Of a DNA stretch of 52,919 nt, positions 43,151 to 52,257 are shown piece by piece. This DNA is from an uncultured Rhodothermaceae bacterium. Its GTDB lineage: Bacteria; Bacteroidota; Rhodothermia; Rhodothermales; Salinibacteraceae. The DNA lies in NCBI GenBank assembly GCA_913056335.1, contig CAJXLX010000006.1:1-52919 (forward strand). Direction: 5' to 3'. The translations under genes were made by a program, and so were the position numbers. Positions within the stretch are counted from its first letter, which is position 1, and every line of letters starts with the position of its first letter. Below the pieces are notes generated by a model, which saw nothing but the letters and a program-made list of their open reading frames with translations, did no database searches and had not been told where the DNA came from.

Positions 43151-44857
43151 TTATCCATTTAGCATAGACGCGACGGCATCGACAGAAGCATCGCCTGCGG
43201 TGCCGGAATGGCAGTCGAAAAGCGTGGGGCAGTTGAAGTCCCATGTAAGCACGTATGCGTCGTGCGGGTCGAGATTGCTAATGTGGCTGAGGGCGGTGGT
43301 TGCAAACCGCTCCACGGCTGCTGCAGGGCGTCCGTCTTGCTCGGTACGTAGGGCCCACCCGGCATGCTCGATCATGAGTGCGACCGACAGGGCATTGCCT
43401 ACGGTGCGCGTAAACCGCCCGGCACCGGCTTCCAGGATTTCACCGCCCTCGTCGCGTGCGGATTTGATCCATTGATTGGCATCGCGGAAGGCAAGCACAG
43501 CAGCCTTCATGGCAGGAAACAGCGTTTCGACGGAGATACCGTGTAGCGTGGTCTTGAAGTCGTCTCGCAACCGTCCAAACTGCTGGTGGTGCTCGATGAC
43601 ATGCAGCAGATGCAAGGCCAGGTCGTGCGGCGTGCCATTCGACGCAGCCGATGCGCGAAGCCGATCCAGCACCTCGGGCAGGCCGGTGCGTGCTCGCAGC
43701 GCCGGGCGGCCCCATACGTGCAGGGCGCGCGTGGCTGTCTCGCTGGCTTGCTGTAGCGTGTGATGTTTGGCCAGTGGGGCCAGCAAGCGCACCAGGGCTT
43801 CGGTGTCAGCATCGTCTTCGGATTCCATCTTCCCAAGCGCACGCACGCACCGATACGTCAGGTTGAACGCCGACTCGTAGCGGGCCTGCATATCCGCCAG
43901 CGTTTCCTGGATGAGCGCATCGTACGCCATTTCTTGTTCTTGCAGATGCCATGTTTCGGCGGCTCCTCGCGTCAGGGCCAGTGTCCGCCGCATCTGGCTC
44001 ACCGTGAGCACCGCATCCCATACGTACTGCAGGAACGGAGCCGGTCCGCGGCGTCCTACATCGGCGGTGAGGTGCTCAACGCGCACCCCGTTGAGACGCA
44101 GTGTAGCCGTGGGGGCATCAGGGGAGGCGGATGACGGCACCCGCGCGTCGATGTGGAGGCCCGCGGTATCGGCGGGCGCCTCCAGCAGAAAGAGGTGGCG
44201 TGTGTCGTCGTCATCGTGGGCTACGACGAGAGCGGCATCCGGATAGGTGGCGCTGTGGGTGCGCACGCGCCCATGCAGCTGCCATGTCGTGCCATCAACG
44301 GGCTCGGCTCGTAGGTCGGCATCAGGAGATGAGAGCATGTGGCTGGTGCCCCAGAGGTCGCAGAGCCATGCAGAGTCAGGGTCGGTACTGGTCAGGCGTG
44401 GGATGAGGCGCTCCAGATGGTCGGCGGTCCCGGTGCGCATGAGGGTATGCACGGCCACATCGGTCGTGGCTATAAGCGGGGCCAGGCCGGGGGCCTCTGG
44501 TGCTGCTATATGCATCAGGGCCATTTGCACCAGGCGGCTGTGAACGCCGTGGGGCTGGGCCTGCGCCATCTTCAGCAGTCCGTGCTGTGTGAGCGAGCGC
44601 TGGGCGCGATGCCACGAGTCGGGCACGGTGGTGTGCGGTGTGGGAACGCCCCAGGCATCCTCGTTCTGCACGTGTCCTCGTTCTCTGGGAATATCGGCCT
44701 CGTAACGGCGCTGCTGGCGAGCGCCCTCCTCATGAAGCCGCTCATGTACCGGCTCGAAAACCGATTCGGGGAGGTGGTGCGCCAACGCATTCCGAAGCAT
44801 GCGGTCGGCCGCCAGTTGGTTGTCGAGCGCTGGTGCGGTGAGCGTGGTGCGATCCAT
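43151..44857 (-). CDS. Acyl-CoA dehydrogenase-like flavoprotein
   Basis: A 568-residue protein of the acyl-CoA dehydrogenase superfamily, closer in length to AidB-type than to short-chain enzymes. A helical N-terminal region (1-150) is followed by a beta middle domain (DSAWLCDLWGTSHMLSSPDAD, then WQLHGRVRTHS around 195-205, and LRLNGVRVEHL). The C-terminal four-helix region (about 275-430) includes QMRRTLALTRGAAETW and HVWGRPALRARTGLPEVLDRLR. An extra C-terminal helical segment (435-568) follows. I did not identify the catalytic Glu with confidence. It is likely to bind FAD and an acyl-CoA or to be a degenerate relative. The opposite-strand outer-membrane gene ends 181 bp away. Confidence 0.72.
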   Translation of the reverse strand: MDRTTLTAPALDNQLAADRMLRNALAHHLPESVFEPVHERLHEEGARQQRRYEADIPRERGHVQNEDAWGVPTPHTTVPDSWHRAQRSLTQHGLLKMAQAQPHGVHSRLVQMALMHIAAPEAPGLAPLIATTDVAVHTLMRTGTADHLERLIPRLTSTDPDSAWLCDLWGTSHMLSSPDADLRAEPVDGTTWQLHGRVRTHSATYPDAALVVAHDDDDTRHLFLLEAPADTAGLHIDARVPSSASPDAPTATLRLNGVRVEHLTADVGRRGPAPFLQYVWDAVLTVSQMRRTLALTRGAAETWHLQEQEMAYDALIQETLADMQARYESAFNLTYRCVRALGKMESEDDADTEALVRLLAPLAKHHTLQQASETATRALHVWGRPALRARTGLPEVLDRLRASAASNGTPHDLALHLLHVIEHHQQFGRLRDDFKTTLHGISVETLFPAMKAAVLAFRDANQWIKSARDEGGEILEAGAGRFTRTVGNALSVALMIEHAGWALRTEQDGRPAAAVERFATTALSHISNLDPHDAYVLTWDFNCPTLFDCHSGTAGDASVDAVASMLNG

Positions 44858-44978
44858 AACAGAATATAGAGCAACTTAGAGGGGAAGTGATGCGAAGCCC
44901 ATTCGTAGAACCGGGGTCGATTCGTCAGTTTGGGCTGTACGTTGACGTGGTTCGCGCCTGATCGTCCGCGCCGGTGCG

Positions 44979-46796
44979 CTACACGATGCGATCGGCCTCG
45001 GGTTCAATGACCGGCCCACTGTATCCAAACAGCCGCTGCACCCACCGTGTAACGCGGGCCGACTGCTTCTGGGCGTACCACTGGTCGGCCACGCGACGTA
45101 CCGCCAGCCCGTACGACGGGTAGGGATGGATGGTATCGGAGATGGCTCGAAGCGTTACGCCGTTGCGCATGGCCAGCGCAAGCTCGCTGATGAGTTCGCC
45201 TGCACGAGCCCCCAGCACGCTGGCCCCCAAGATTTTTCCGTTCCAGGCGGTAGCGTATACGCGGATTTCGCCCAGCGTGTCGCCATCGGTAATGGCCCGG
45301 TCCACCTTAGAATAAGGGAAGCGATAGGTGGCAAACGAGGTCCCGTTGGCCTCCAACTCGGCCTCGGTGGCGCCGACATGTGCCAGTTCGGGATCGGTGT
45401 AGGTGACCCAGGGCACGTGTGCGGTGTCGAAGCTCGTGGGCACTTTGAGCAGTGCCTTTGTCATGGCGGTTTTCGCCATGTGCTCGCTCATATGCGTAAA
45501 CTGGTAGCGTCCCGTCACGTCGCCCACGGCCATGATATGGCCTTGATTAGTGCGCCCCGAATCGTCGACCGGAATGCCGTTGTGGGCATACTCAACGCCT
45601 GCCGCCTCCAGGTTCAGTCCTTCCACATTGGGCACACGCCCGGTGGCCAGGAGGACGTCATCGGCAGCGAGGGTGTGCTCCTCATCGCCCTGCACGGCAT
45701 GGATGCGAATGCTTCCGTCGTCCGAAGACGCTACGCGCTCTACGCGAGCCCCCAATACGAAGCGCACGCCCTCGTCTGCCAGCCGGGTGCGTAGCATGCG
45801 GGTAAGGTCGGGATGGTCGTTCTGCAGGATGCGGTCGCCCATCTCGACAACCGTCACCTTAGAGCCGAGCCGCGTAAACGCCTGCGCCATCTCCATGCCG
45901 ATGGGGCCCGCCCCAATGATTGCGAGATGAGCGGGCTGCTCGTCGAGTTCGAATAGCGAGTGGTTGGTGAGATACGGCACATCGTCCAGCCCCTCAATGG
46001 GCGGTGCGGCTGCGCGGGCGCCGGTGGCAATGACAATGCGGTCGCCACGCACATGGCGCGTGCCGTCCTCTGTATTGATGGCTACCGTGTGGTCATCCAC
46101 AAAATGCGCCGTGCCGTGGGCCACCTCGATCCCCATCTCCTCGAAGATCTCCGGGGCGTCGGCCTCTTCGTAGACGTCTTGGCGCAGCGTGCGAACGCGC
46201 TCCATCACCGCGGCAAAATCGACGGAGGCGTTGGGCGCCTCCACGCCGTATGCATCGGCATGGTATACGGTGTGAGCGACCTCGGCACTCTTGAGCAGTG
46301 CCTTGCTGGGGATGCACCCGTACCAGGTGCAGTCGCCCCCGAGCTTGGACTTCTCTATCATCAGGGTGTCGGCACCGATGTTTGTGGCCACACCCGCTGC
46401 CGTGAGCCCGCCTGCGCCTCCACCAATGACAATGACGTCGAACTGATTGTCTTCATCAACCGGCGGCGCTGAAACTGGGACTTGCTTACGCACGCGCTGA
46501 ACAGATGCAAATACACCGTAGGCAAGCAGGAGAGCCGCAGCCGCATAGACCCAGAGCGGCAGGTTTTCGCCGACCCAGAACAGATACAGGTAAGCGGAGA
46601 GGGCAAAGAACGATGCCGAGAGCGTTGGGGCCACCGCCGAGCGACCGCTCCGCAGGTTGCGCACCAGCCACGCTACTGATGCCGAAAAGAACGGGATGGC
46701 CCCTACATAGATACTGCCGAAAATAATCGGATCGACACCATATTCAGCGCCGAGTCCCATAAACCAATTGACGACGGACGTCCAAAGCTCGGCCAT
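44979..46796 (-). CDS. Membrane-anchored FAD-dependent disulfide reductase (mercuric-reductase-like)
   Basis: A 605-residue fusion. Residues 1-105 are a membrane domain with three hydrophobic helices (about 20-42, 53-72 and 78-96). Residues about 118-585 form a class I pyridine-nucleotide disulfide oxidoreductase: FAD loop VIVIGGGAGGLTAAG, redox pair GGDCTWYGCIPSKALL (Cys-x4-Cys), NAD(P) loop AIIGAGPIGMEMAQ, GHIMAVGDVTGRYQ, and the C-terminal dimer-interface HPYPSYGLAVRR. This looks like the mercuric-reductase-like clade without an N-terminal HMA domain or C-terminal Cys pair, so mercury is unlikely to be the substrate. It may be an NAD(P)H-dependent thiol or quinone reductase held at the membrane. 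A stand-alone copy of the membrane domain lies 148 bp upstream. Confidence 0.85.
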   Translation of the reverse strand: MAELWTSVVNWFMGLGAEYGVDPIIFGSIYVGAIPFFSASVAWLVRNLRSGRSAVAPTLSASFFALSAYLYLFWVGENLPLWVYAAAALLLAYGVFASVQRVRKQVPVSAPPVDEDNQFDVIVIGGGAGGLTAAGVATNIGADTLMIEKSKLGGDCTWYGCIPSKALLKSAEVAHTVYHADAYGVEAPNASVDFAAVMERVRTLRQDVYEEADAPEIFEEMGIEVAHGTAHFVDDHTVAINTEDGTRHVRGDRIVIATGARAAAPPIEGLDDVPYLTNHSLFELDEQPAHLAIIGAGPIGMEMAQAFTRLGSKVTVVEMGDRILQNDHPDLTRMLRTRLADEGVRFVLGARVERVASSDDGSIRIHAVQGDEEHTLAADDVLLATGRVPNVEGLNLEAAGVEYAHNGIPVDDSGRTNQGHIMAVGDVTGRYQFTHMSEHMAKTAMTKALLKVPTSFDTAHVPWVTYTDPELAHVGATEAELEANGTSFATYRFPYSKVDRAITDGDTLGEIRVYATAWNGKILGASVLGARAGELISELALAMRNGVTLRAISDTIHPYPSYGLAVRRVADQWYAQKQSARVTRWVQRLFGYSGPVIEPEADRIV

Positions 46797-46944
46797 TGCA
46801 TTGTTGCTGTTGGATGAACAGGTGCACAGCATGCTTCCTGCGCATGACGGCGGACTGCTTGATGGGTGCAATGCGCCATGCCGTTGTTACAGCACAGACC
46901 TACAGCCCTCGGGGTGAGCTTGGGGGCGCTCGTTGGATGTGCGG

Positions 46945-47406
46945 CTATGCCGTATGAGCGGCCCGTCTTGAGGAGACCGATGTACGCGAGGAGGCCTCGG
47001 ACGGCGCTACCCGCAACGAGGAGCGGCCTGGCGTGGAATCGGCGGGTGTTGACGATGTGGTGAGTGCACTGGCGCATTTCGATGCCCGGGCGGCCAGCCG
47101 CACTTTGCGCAGCGTAGTGATACCACAATACGCAATGCATCCTCCTACGGCCAGATAGGTCCACATCGGCAGGTTTTCGCCGACCCAGAAGGGATAGATG
47201 TAGGCCGCCACCATGAAAAAGCATGTGGAGGAGGCGGGCAACGTAATGGATTGACCGCAGCGGGCGTTGCGCACGATCCATGCGACCGATCCCCAGAAGA
47301 AGGGAATCGTAGCTACATAAATGCTGCCGAAGATTACAGGATCAACGCCGTACGTGCGGCCCAGACCCATGAACCAGTCGGATACCAGCATCCAAAAGTC
47401 AACCAT
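46945..47406 (-). CDS. Stand-alone paralogue of the reductase membrane domain
   Basis: A 153-residue membrane protein. Residues about 3-102 match the N-terminal domain of the neighbouring reductase closely: WFMGLGRTYGVDPVIFGSIY against WFMGLGAEYGVDPIIFGSIY, then IPFF, SVAW-VRN and FWVGENLP in both. Three hydrophobic helices are predicted. The remaining 50 residues form a Ser/Ala/Thr-rich tail with no homology, where the reductase would continue into its FAD domain. The ATG at 47406 was chosen because it starts the conserved domain. It lies upstream of the reductase on the same strand, so they may form one transcript. The role is unknown. Confidence 0.8.
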   Translation of the reverse strand: MVDFWMLVSDWFMGLGRTYGVDPVIFGSIYVATIPFFWGSVAWIVRNARCGQSITLPASSTCFFMVAAYIYPFWVGENLPMWTYLAVGGCIAYCGITTLRKVRLAARASKCASALTTSSTPADSTPGRSSLRVAPSEASSRTSVSSRRAAHTA

Positions 47407-47771
47407 GCAAGAGAGGGCTGCTTGGGTGCCCAGTCCGCAGCCTGGTAGCTGCGGCGTGAGGAAGGGCGAAAGCAAGCGTAACCCAGTTGGGAGCAGAACA
47501 TATTTGTGAGAATAACATCAGAAGGGATACACCGTGTTCCGTCCTGTAAAAATATACGCGCATAAATTGCCTATCTTTTGCAACTGAATCTATCTTATCG
47601 TCATAGATTTGTGCGCTCTTCACGTAAGCTACTTCAAAACGGGCGTGTACAAGACATCAAAACTGTGCGTATGGTCTTTGCGTTGCACATGACAATGGAC
47701 GGTACACATTCCCAGTATTGCGATCAATACAGTACGGCTCCCCCGCTTTTTTCACCAATGTCGTTTTCACC
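47407..47771. other. Divergent intergenic region upstream of OsmC and the membrane-domain paralogue
   Basis: A 365-bp, relatively AT-rich stretch that must hold divergent promoters. TATCTTTT near 47571 resembles a Bacteroidota -7 element, but no good -33 partner was found. No gene is seen. Confidence 0.4.
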
Positions 47772-48203
47772 ATGACTGTGCAGCTTGAACGCATCAACAA
47801 TGCCATTCAGTTTGAAGGAACCAATGACTCCGGCGACCGCCTGACCATTGCCTCGGCGTCTGACCAAGAGGGCGTGAGCCCGATGGAGATGACGGCGATG
47901 GCGGTGGGCGGATGCAGCAGCATCGACATCCTCATGATTCTGGAGAAGCAGCGCCAGCCGGTTGACTCGTTTGCGGTACAGGTGGATGCCGAACGCGCTG
48001 AGGATCACCCGCGCGTATTTACCGATGTCCATGTGCACTATACCCTCACCGGCGACGCCGATCCTGCCAAGGTGCGCCGCGCCATTGACCTGAGTCTGGA
48101 CACCTACTGCTCGGTCTCAAAGATGGTGGACCAGACAGCTACCGTCACGTACGCATTCACGCTGAACGAAGAGACGTACAAAGGGAAGGCGGAGGTGTCA
48201 TAG
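47772..48203 (+). CDS. OsmC family protein
   Basis: A 143-residue OsmC/Ohr-fold protein. Two conserved cysteines are seen, in MTAMAVGGCSSIDILMILEK (about residue 50) and DTYCSVSKMV (about residue 118). They form the thiol pair that reduces organic hydroperoxides in this family. The length and the VHVHYTLTGDADPAKVRRAI block fit the YhfA-like OsmC subgroup more than Ohr. It is probably cytosolic. The ATG at 47772 is used; an upstream in-frame start lacks homology. It lies next to the thiol-type reductase genes on the other strand, suggesting a thiol or redox theme, by inference. Confidence 0.88.
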   Translation: MTVQLERINNAIQFEGTNDSGDRLTIASASDQEGVSPMEMTAMAVGGCSSIDILMILEKQRQPVDSFAVQVDAERAEDHPRVFTDVHVHYTLTGDADPAKVRRAIDLSLDTYCSVSKMVDQTATVTYAFTLNEETYKGKAEVS

Positions 48204-48265
48204 GGTTTGCGTTGACCCCACCCGCCGATCTCTGTTCGCGCCCTTTGCATGCCTACTGCCGCCCC

Positions 48266-49159
48266 ATGTCCACGCGCTCTACGTCGCTGGATGCCTCTAC
48301 CCGCATCGTGCTCCTTCTGGGGGATCCGGTTGAGCACTCGCTGTCGCCGTGCATCCACAACACCGCCTTTGCCACGCACGACATCAACGCCGTGTATGCA
48401 GCCACACAGGTCAACCGGGCCGACTTGGCTGATGCCGTTCGGGGGATGCGGGCGCTACGCCTTCTGGGGGCCAATGTGACCATTCCGCACAAAGAGCGCA
48501 TCGTGCCGCTGCTCGACCGCGTGAGTCCACGAGCGGAAGCGCTTGGAGCAGTCAACACGGTGGTTGCGCGCTCGAACAACGGCACCCGTACGCTGCACGG
48601 TGATAACACCGATGTTGAAGGCTTTCTGGCTCCGCTGCGCAGCCGGTCGGACCTGCATGGCCAGCCCATGACAATGCTGGGGGCAGGCGGCGCGGCCCGT
48701 GCGGCAGCATACGCGCTGGGCACGTCCTACGCCCCGGCGCCCCTAACGGTCGCGGCACGACGTCCTGAGCAGGCGCAGGCGCTTGTAGATGCGCTAACTC
48801 CGCACGTAGATCCCGAGGCCACCCTCACCGCCTGTGCCCTCGACGATGCCACCGCTGCTGTGCGGAGTAGCCGCCTTGTCGTAAACGCGACGCCTGTGGG
48901 CATGGCCCCCAACACCGACGCTACGCCCTGGCCCAATACGGAGTGCTTTGCACCCGGCCAGCTCATCTACGATCTGGTCTACACGCCGCGTCCCACCCGG
49001 CTGTTGCGCGAAGCTGCAGCCCGTGGGGGTGACACGCAAGACGGCCTCGCCATGCTTATTGGCCAGGCCGCTGCCGCCTACAACATGTGGACGGACCGCT
49101 CCATGCCTACTTCCGTTGTACGGAACGAAATTGCCTCTCGACTGGCAACTGCGTCGTAG
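48266..49159 (+). CDS. aroE: Shikimate dehydrogenase
   Basis: A 297-residue NADPH-dependent enzyme that makes shikimate from 3-dehydroshikimate in aromatic amino acid synthesis. Motifs are GDPVEHSLSPCIHNTAF (about 21-37), GANVTIPHKERIVPLLD with the catalytic Lys, GAVNTVV, HGDNTDVEGFL with the catalytic Asp, the cofactor loop LGAGGAARAAAYAL, VVNATPVGM and DGLAMLIGQAA. The ATG at 48266 is used, leaving a 15-residue leader; an upstream start at 48212 is possible. It lies between osmC and pgeF on the same strand. Confidence 0.94.
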   Translation: MSTRSTSLDASTRIVLLLGDPVEHSLSPCIHNTAFATHDINAVYAATQVNRADLADAVRGMRALRLLGANVTIPHKERIVPLLDRVSPRAEALGAVNTVVARSNNGTRTLHGDNTDVEGFLAPLRSRSDLHGQPMTMLGAGGAARAAAYALGTSYAPAPLTVAARRPEQAQALVDALTPHVDPEATLTACALDDATAAVRSSRLVVNATPVGMAPNTDATPWPNTECFAPGQLIYDLVYTPRPTRLLREAAARGGDTQDGLAMLIGQAAAAYNMWTDRSMPTSVVRNEIASRLATAS

Positions 49160-49197
49160 CGGTTGATCGCCGTCCTCTCATCTGCCCGTATCCTTCC

Positions 49198-49959
49198 ATG
49201 TCGTATCGCGCTCCGGTACTGCGTCTCGGTATGAACCAGCACGAGAGACTTGTGGCTGGATTCTCGACCCGCCATGGCGGCGTAAGTACCCCGCCGTACG
49301 CCTCGCTCAACGTGGGTGCGCAGGTGGGAGACGCCCCCGAGCGCGTGGCCGAAAACCGGTATCGCATGTGCGAGGCCCTTGGCATTGCCTCCAACCGCCT
49401 GGCGACTGCCGGACAGGTGCACGGCAATACCGTCGTCGTTGTAGATACGCCAGACCATACGCCTCACTGCGATGCTCTCGTTACCACAACGCCCGATCTC
49501 TACCTGGCGGTCGTGACAGCCGATTGCGCGGCGGTGCTGCTGGCTGATATCGACGCTGGGGTGGTGGGGGCGTGTCATGCAGGCTGGCGTGGCACAGTGG
49601 CAGAAGTCGTTCCCCACACAATTCGTGTGATGCAAAAGTACGGAGCCGAGCCTACCCGTATCCACGCGTACATCAGTCCATGCATTGGCGTGGAGGCGTT
49701 CGAGGTGGGCCCCGAAGTGGCTGCGCAGTTCGACGATGCCGTGGTGGATACGTCGCTTGGCGAGCGCCCGCATGTCGATCTCAAGCAGGCTCTGTATCGC
49801 CAGTTGCAGCAGCAAGGCGTGCCCGGCGATCAGGTCGAAATTGCGCCGCAGTGCACGGCCACCTCGCGCGACTTCTACTCCTATCGGGCCGAGGGCTCGC
49901 CCACCGGACGCATGATGGGCGTTATCGGTCTCCGCAACGCGTCCTCCGCATCCGCCTAA
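49198..49959 (+). CDS. pgeF: PgeF family polyphenol oxidase/peptidoglycan editing factor
   Basis: A 253-residue YfiH/PgeF (DUF152) protein. Metal and catalytic motifs are GFSTRHGGVSTPPYASLN (about 20-37), GQVHGNTVVVVD, VTADCAAVLLAD and CHAGWRGTV, with the conserved His-Cys-His set. In E. coli the protein removes misincorporated L-Ser from UDP-MurNAc-L-Ser; related proteins act on adenosine or polyphenols. The function here is inferred. The ATG at 49198 gives a family-like start, 38 bp after aroE. Cytosolic. Confidence 0.9.
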   Translation: MSYRAPVLRLGMNQHERLVAGFSTRHGGVSTPPYASLNVGAQVGDAPERVAENRYRMCEALGIASNRLATAGQVHGNTVVVVDTPDHTPHCDALVTTTPDLYLAVVTADCAAVLLADIDAGVVGACHAGWRGTVAEVVPHTIRVMQKYGAEPTRIHAYISPCIGVEAFEVGPEVAAQFDDAVVDTSLGERPHVDLKQALYRQLQQQGVPGDQVEIAPQCTATSRDFYSYRAEGSPTGRMMGVIGLRNASSASA

Positions 49960-49989
49960 CTGCTACCCCCAATTGCCAACGTCCCCACC

Positions 49990-50961
49990 ATGGCGATTCT
50001 CACATCGACCTACCGCCCTCCTGCTGGACTCTCCGCCGGGCATCTACAAACGGTGATGCCGAGTCTGCTGCGCTCGGTAGACGCCCCGTACACCCGCTCT
50101 GAGCACATCGACACCCCCGATGGCGACTTCCTGGAGGCGGCGTGGGCGCCAGCGGTGAAAACGCCCGCTCGCGGTGCTGTCATCCTGACGCACGGCCTGG
50201 AGGGCGACATCTACCGTGCTTACATGTGCGGCATGGCCCGTGCGCTACGCCACGACGGGTGGGATGTGCTGGCGTGGAATCTGCGGGGCTGCGGCTCCGA
50301 ACCGAACCGCACTGTGCCCACCTATCACAGCGGAAAGACGGAGGATCTGGCCACGGTGATTTCGCATGTGCAGTCGAAAGGCTACGACACCATTGCCCTC
50401 GTAGGGTTTAGCCTGGGCGGCAACCTCACGCTCAAGTATCTGGGCGAACGCGGCGTAACGGTGCCGGCAGCCGTTCAAGGAGGCGTGGCGTTTTCAACAC
50501 CGGTTGACCTGGGGCCCTCGGCGCACCGCATTGACACGTGGACGAACGCGCACTATGCGTTCTACTTTTTGCGTAAGTTGCGCCAGACCATCCGCCGCAA
50601 GGCGGTGCAGCACCCCAACGCAATTTCGACGGCCCCGCTTGGCGAGATCCGCTCCTTGGTGGCCTTCGACGATGCCTATACCGCTCCGCTCAACGGATTC
50701 GGGGACGCATCCACGTACTACCGCAAAGCCAGTAGCAAGCCGTTCTTGCCACGCATCGAGCGGCCTACGCTGCTTGTGAACGCGGCCAACGACCCCTTTC
50801 TGCCTGCATCGAGCTATCCGTTTGCAGAGGCGCAAGACCACCCGCACTTTCACCTGGAAGTGCCCGACAGCGGGGGGCATGTCGGCTTTGTGGCCTGTTC
50901 TGACTCCGGACTGTACTGGTCGGAGATGCGCGCAGCCGCCTTCTTACGCAGCCTGACATAG
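49990..50961 (+). CDS. YheT family alpha/beta hydrolase
   Basis: A 323-residue alpha/beta hydrolase of the YheT/ABHD1-3 group. Features are GHLQTVMPSLLR near residue 18 (the family's N-terminal motif), LTHGLEGDIYRAYMCGMAR (oxyanion region), GFSLGGNLTLKYLGE (nucleophile Ser) and a C-terminal PDSGGHVGFV with the His. LLVNAANDPFLPASS supplies the likely Asp. Relatives are esterases or phospholipases. It follows pgeF by 30 bp. Its stop is 2 nt from the stop of the convergent phosphotransferase gene, and no intrinsic terminator lies between them. Confidence 0.88.
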   Translation: MAILTSTYRPPAGLSAGHLQTVMPSLLRSVDAPYTRSEHIDTPDGDFLEAAWAPAVKTPARGAVILTHGLEGDIYRAYMCGMARALRHDGWDVLAWNLRGCGSEPNRTVPTYHSGKTEDLATVISHVQSKGYDTIALVGFSLGGNLTLKYLGERGVTVPAAVQGGVAFSTPVDLGPSAHRIDTWTNAHYAFYFLRKLRQTIRRKAVQHPNAISTAPLGEIRSLVAFDDAYTAPLNGFGDASTYYRKASSKPFLPRIERPTLLVNAANDPFLPASSYPFAEAQDHPHFHLEVPDSGGHVGFVACSDSGLYWSEMRAAAFLRSLT

Positions 50962-50963
50962 CG

Positions 50964-52073
50964 TTACCCAACCAGCGGCGCAAACGTATCCACGGCGTCG
51001 GGCATGCGCAGATGACGGGCAGCTTCGGAAACGGCGCGTTGCATGGCGGGATGCGCGGGGGCGAGTCCGTCGTAGAGGTAGCCGTCTTGAAACGCGCCCG
51101 TGGTGCGCGCCAGAATCTCGCATCCCATGTGCAGCGCGGCGGTGTGGCGCACTTCGGCGCCGCAGAACGCTTCGATGGCTTCAGGGCGTTCCCCCCGCAC
51201 TGCTCCGCGGTATCGAGCCAGGAACTGGCGGAAGCAGGCATGGGCCACGTGCTCGGCGATGTGCGATGGCGCGCGGTGCGCGAGCATCCAGCAGTGGGCG
51301 GCAATATGCCCGAGATCCTGCGCCGGATGCCCGTAGTGCGCCAGCTCCCAGTCGATGAGACGCACCGCCATTGTATCCTCATACCCTGTATCCACAAGCA
51401 CCGATCGCGGCCACAGATCCCCCATGATCATGCAGCGTCCGGGGCGCAGGAAGCGCTCCCCCAATGCCGTCGCGCGTTGCCCCAGCGCCTCAGCATCGGA
51501 AATGCTGGCAGCCTCCAGAAACGCGCCAACCCGGCTGTACTGCACGGCGTGGCGCGTTTCCTGCATGGCGGGATTCGCCACCGTCTCGGCGAGGGCAGCA
51601 TCGCCGTAGGTGCGGGCGTGGAGGTGCCCGATGAAGCGTCCGAGCCGCGATCCCACCTCGGCGGCCTCAAGAGGATGCGGGATGTCACGCAGCCACGCGG
51701 TTAGGTCAGGCAGGTCGCCCAGATCCTCCATCACCAGAAGCGGCGCCTCCGCATCCCACCCGAGTCGCTCTGGCGGACGACATGCGGGCGTGGCCAACTC
51801 GGCAAGCGATGCGCCGGGGGCAAACAGCGCAAGGCAGCGAGCGGATACGTGCAGCCGCTCCGGGTCGAGCGGCACCTCGGGCGCACTGGCGATGTGCGGC
51901 GGTGCGTACTTGGCGATGACCGACGCAGGCGTGCCGGGCACGCGCCATACCTTGTTCAGGTTGCCGCCCTCCATGCGCACGGGCGGTCCCGTTGCGGTGA
52001 ATGCGGGATACACGGCCTCGACGTGCTGAGCAACGGTGTTTTCGGATACGGAAGATTCCGGGACAGAAGCCAC
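50964..52073 (-). CDS. APH-family phosphotransferase, methylthioribose-kinase-like
   Basis: A 369-residue kinase-like protein. GGNLNKVWRV (about 36-45) is the nucleotide loop and LLVMEDLGDL (about 110-119) the hinge. CMIMGDLWPRSVLV (about 213-226) is the catalytic loop, with Asp but Met for the usual His and Ser for Asn. IDWELAHYGHPAQDLGH (about 238-254) holds the metal-binding Asp. The Gly-Asp-Leu...Ser loop and the Glu after IDW resemble 5-methylthioribose kinase (MtnK) more than aminoglycoside kinases. The start is GTG at 52073. Its neighbour is an MTAP/PNP-family phosphorylase, which fits purine or methylthioadenosine salvage. The substrate is not proven. Confidence 0.68.
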   Translation of the reverse strand: MASVPESSVSENTVAQHVEAVYPAFTATGPPVRMEGGNLNKVWRVPGTPASVIAKYAPPHIASAPEVPLDPERLHVSARCLALFAPGASLAELATPACRPPERLGWDAEAPLLVMEDLGDLPDLTAWLRDIPHPLEAAEVGSRLGRFIGHLHARTYGDAALAETVANPAMQETRHAVQYSRVGAFLEAASISDAEALGQRATALGERFLRPGRCMIMGDLWPRSVLVDTGYEDTMAVRLIDWELAHYGHPAQDLGHIAAHCWMLAHRAPSHIAEHVAHACFRQFLARYRGAVRGERPEAIEAFCGAEVRHTAALHMGCEILARTTGAFQDGYLYDGLAPAHPAMQRAVSEAARHLRMPDAVDTFAPLVG

Positions 52074-52147
52074 AGCGCTTGATGATGAAGTTAGAGGATA
52101 ACCGTGATGTGTTTTGCAGGGGCAGGATGCCCAAACGAATTGCAGTA

Positions 52148-52243
52148 GCCGGGGACTGGAACGTCCCCGGCGGTTGAGGGGCTATCGTGACGAAGCGAGC
52201 GCAGGAGTGCCTGTGTACACGTCCAACGGGGGACCGTTGGACG
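52148..52243. repeat. Two perfect hairpins between the phosphorylase and kinase genes
   Basis: GCCGGGGAC/GTCCCCGGC (52148-52156 with 52163-52171, 6-nt loop) and CGTCCAACGG/CCGTTGGACG (52220-52229 with 52234-52243, GGGA loop) lie in the 184-bp gap. Neither has a U tract on the minus strand. They could slow RNA decay or weaken readthrough from the phosphorylase to the kinase gene. Confidence 0.7.
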
Positions 52244-52257
52244 CAGGGAGGCTGCGG

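Noticed and set aside
44979..46796. Mercuric reductase (merA) call
   Set aside because: The redox Cys pair is present, but there is no N-terminal HMA domain, no C-terminal vicinal Cys pair and no mer operon, so mercury reduction is not supported.
50964..52073. Aminoglycoside resistance kinase
   Set aside because: The catalytic loop lacks the usual His and Asn and resembles methylthioribose kinase; the gene context is nucleoside metabolism.
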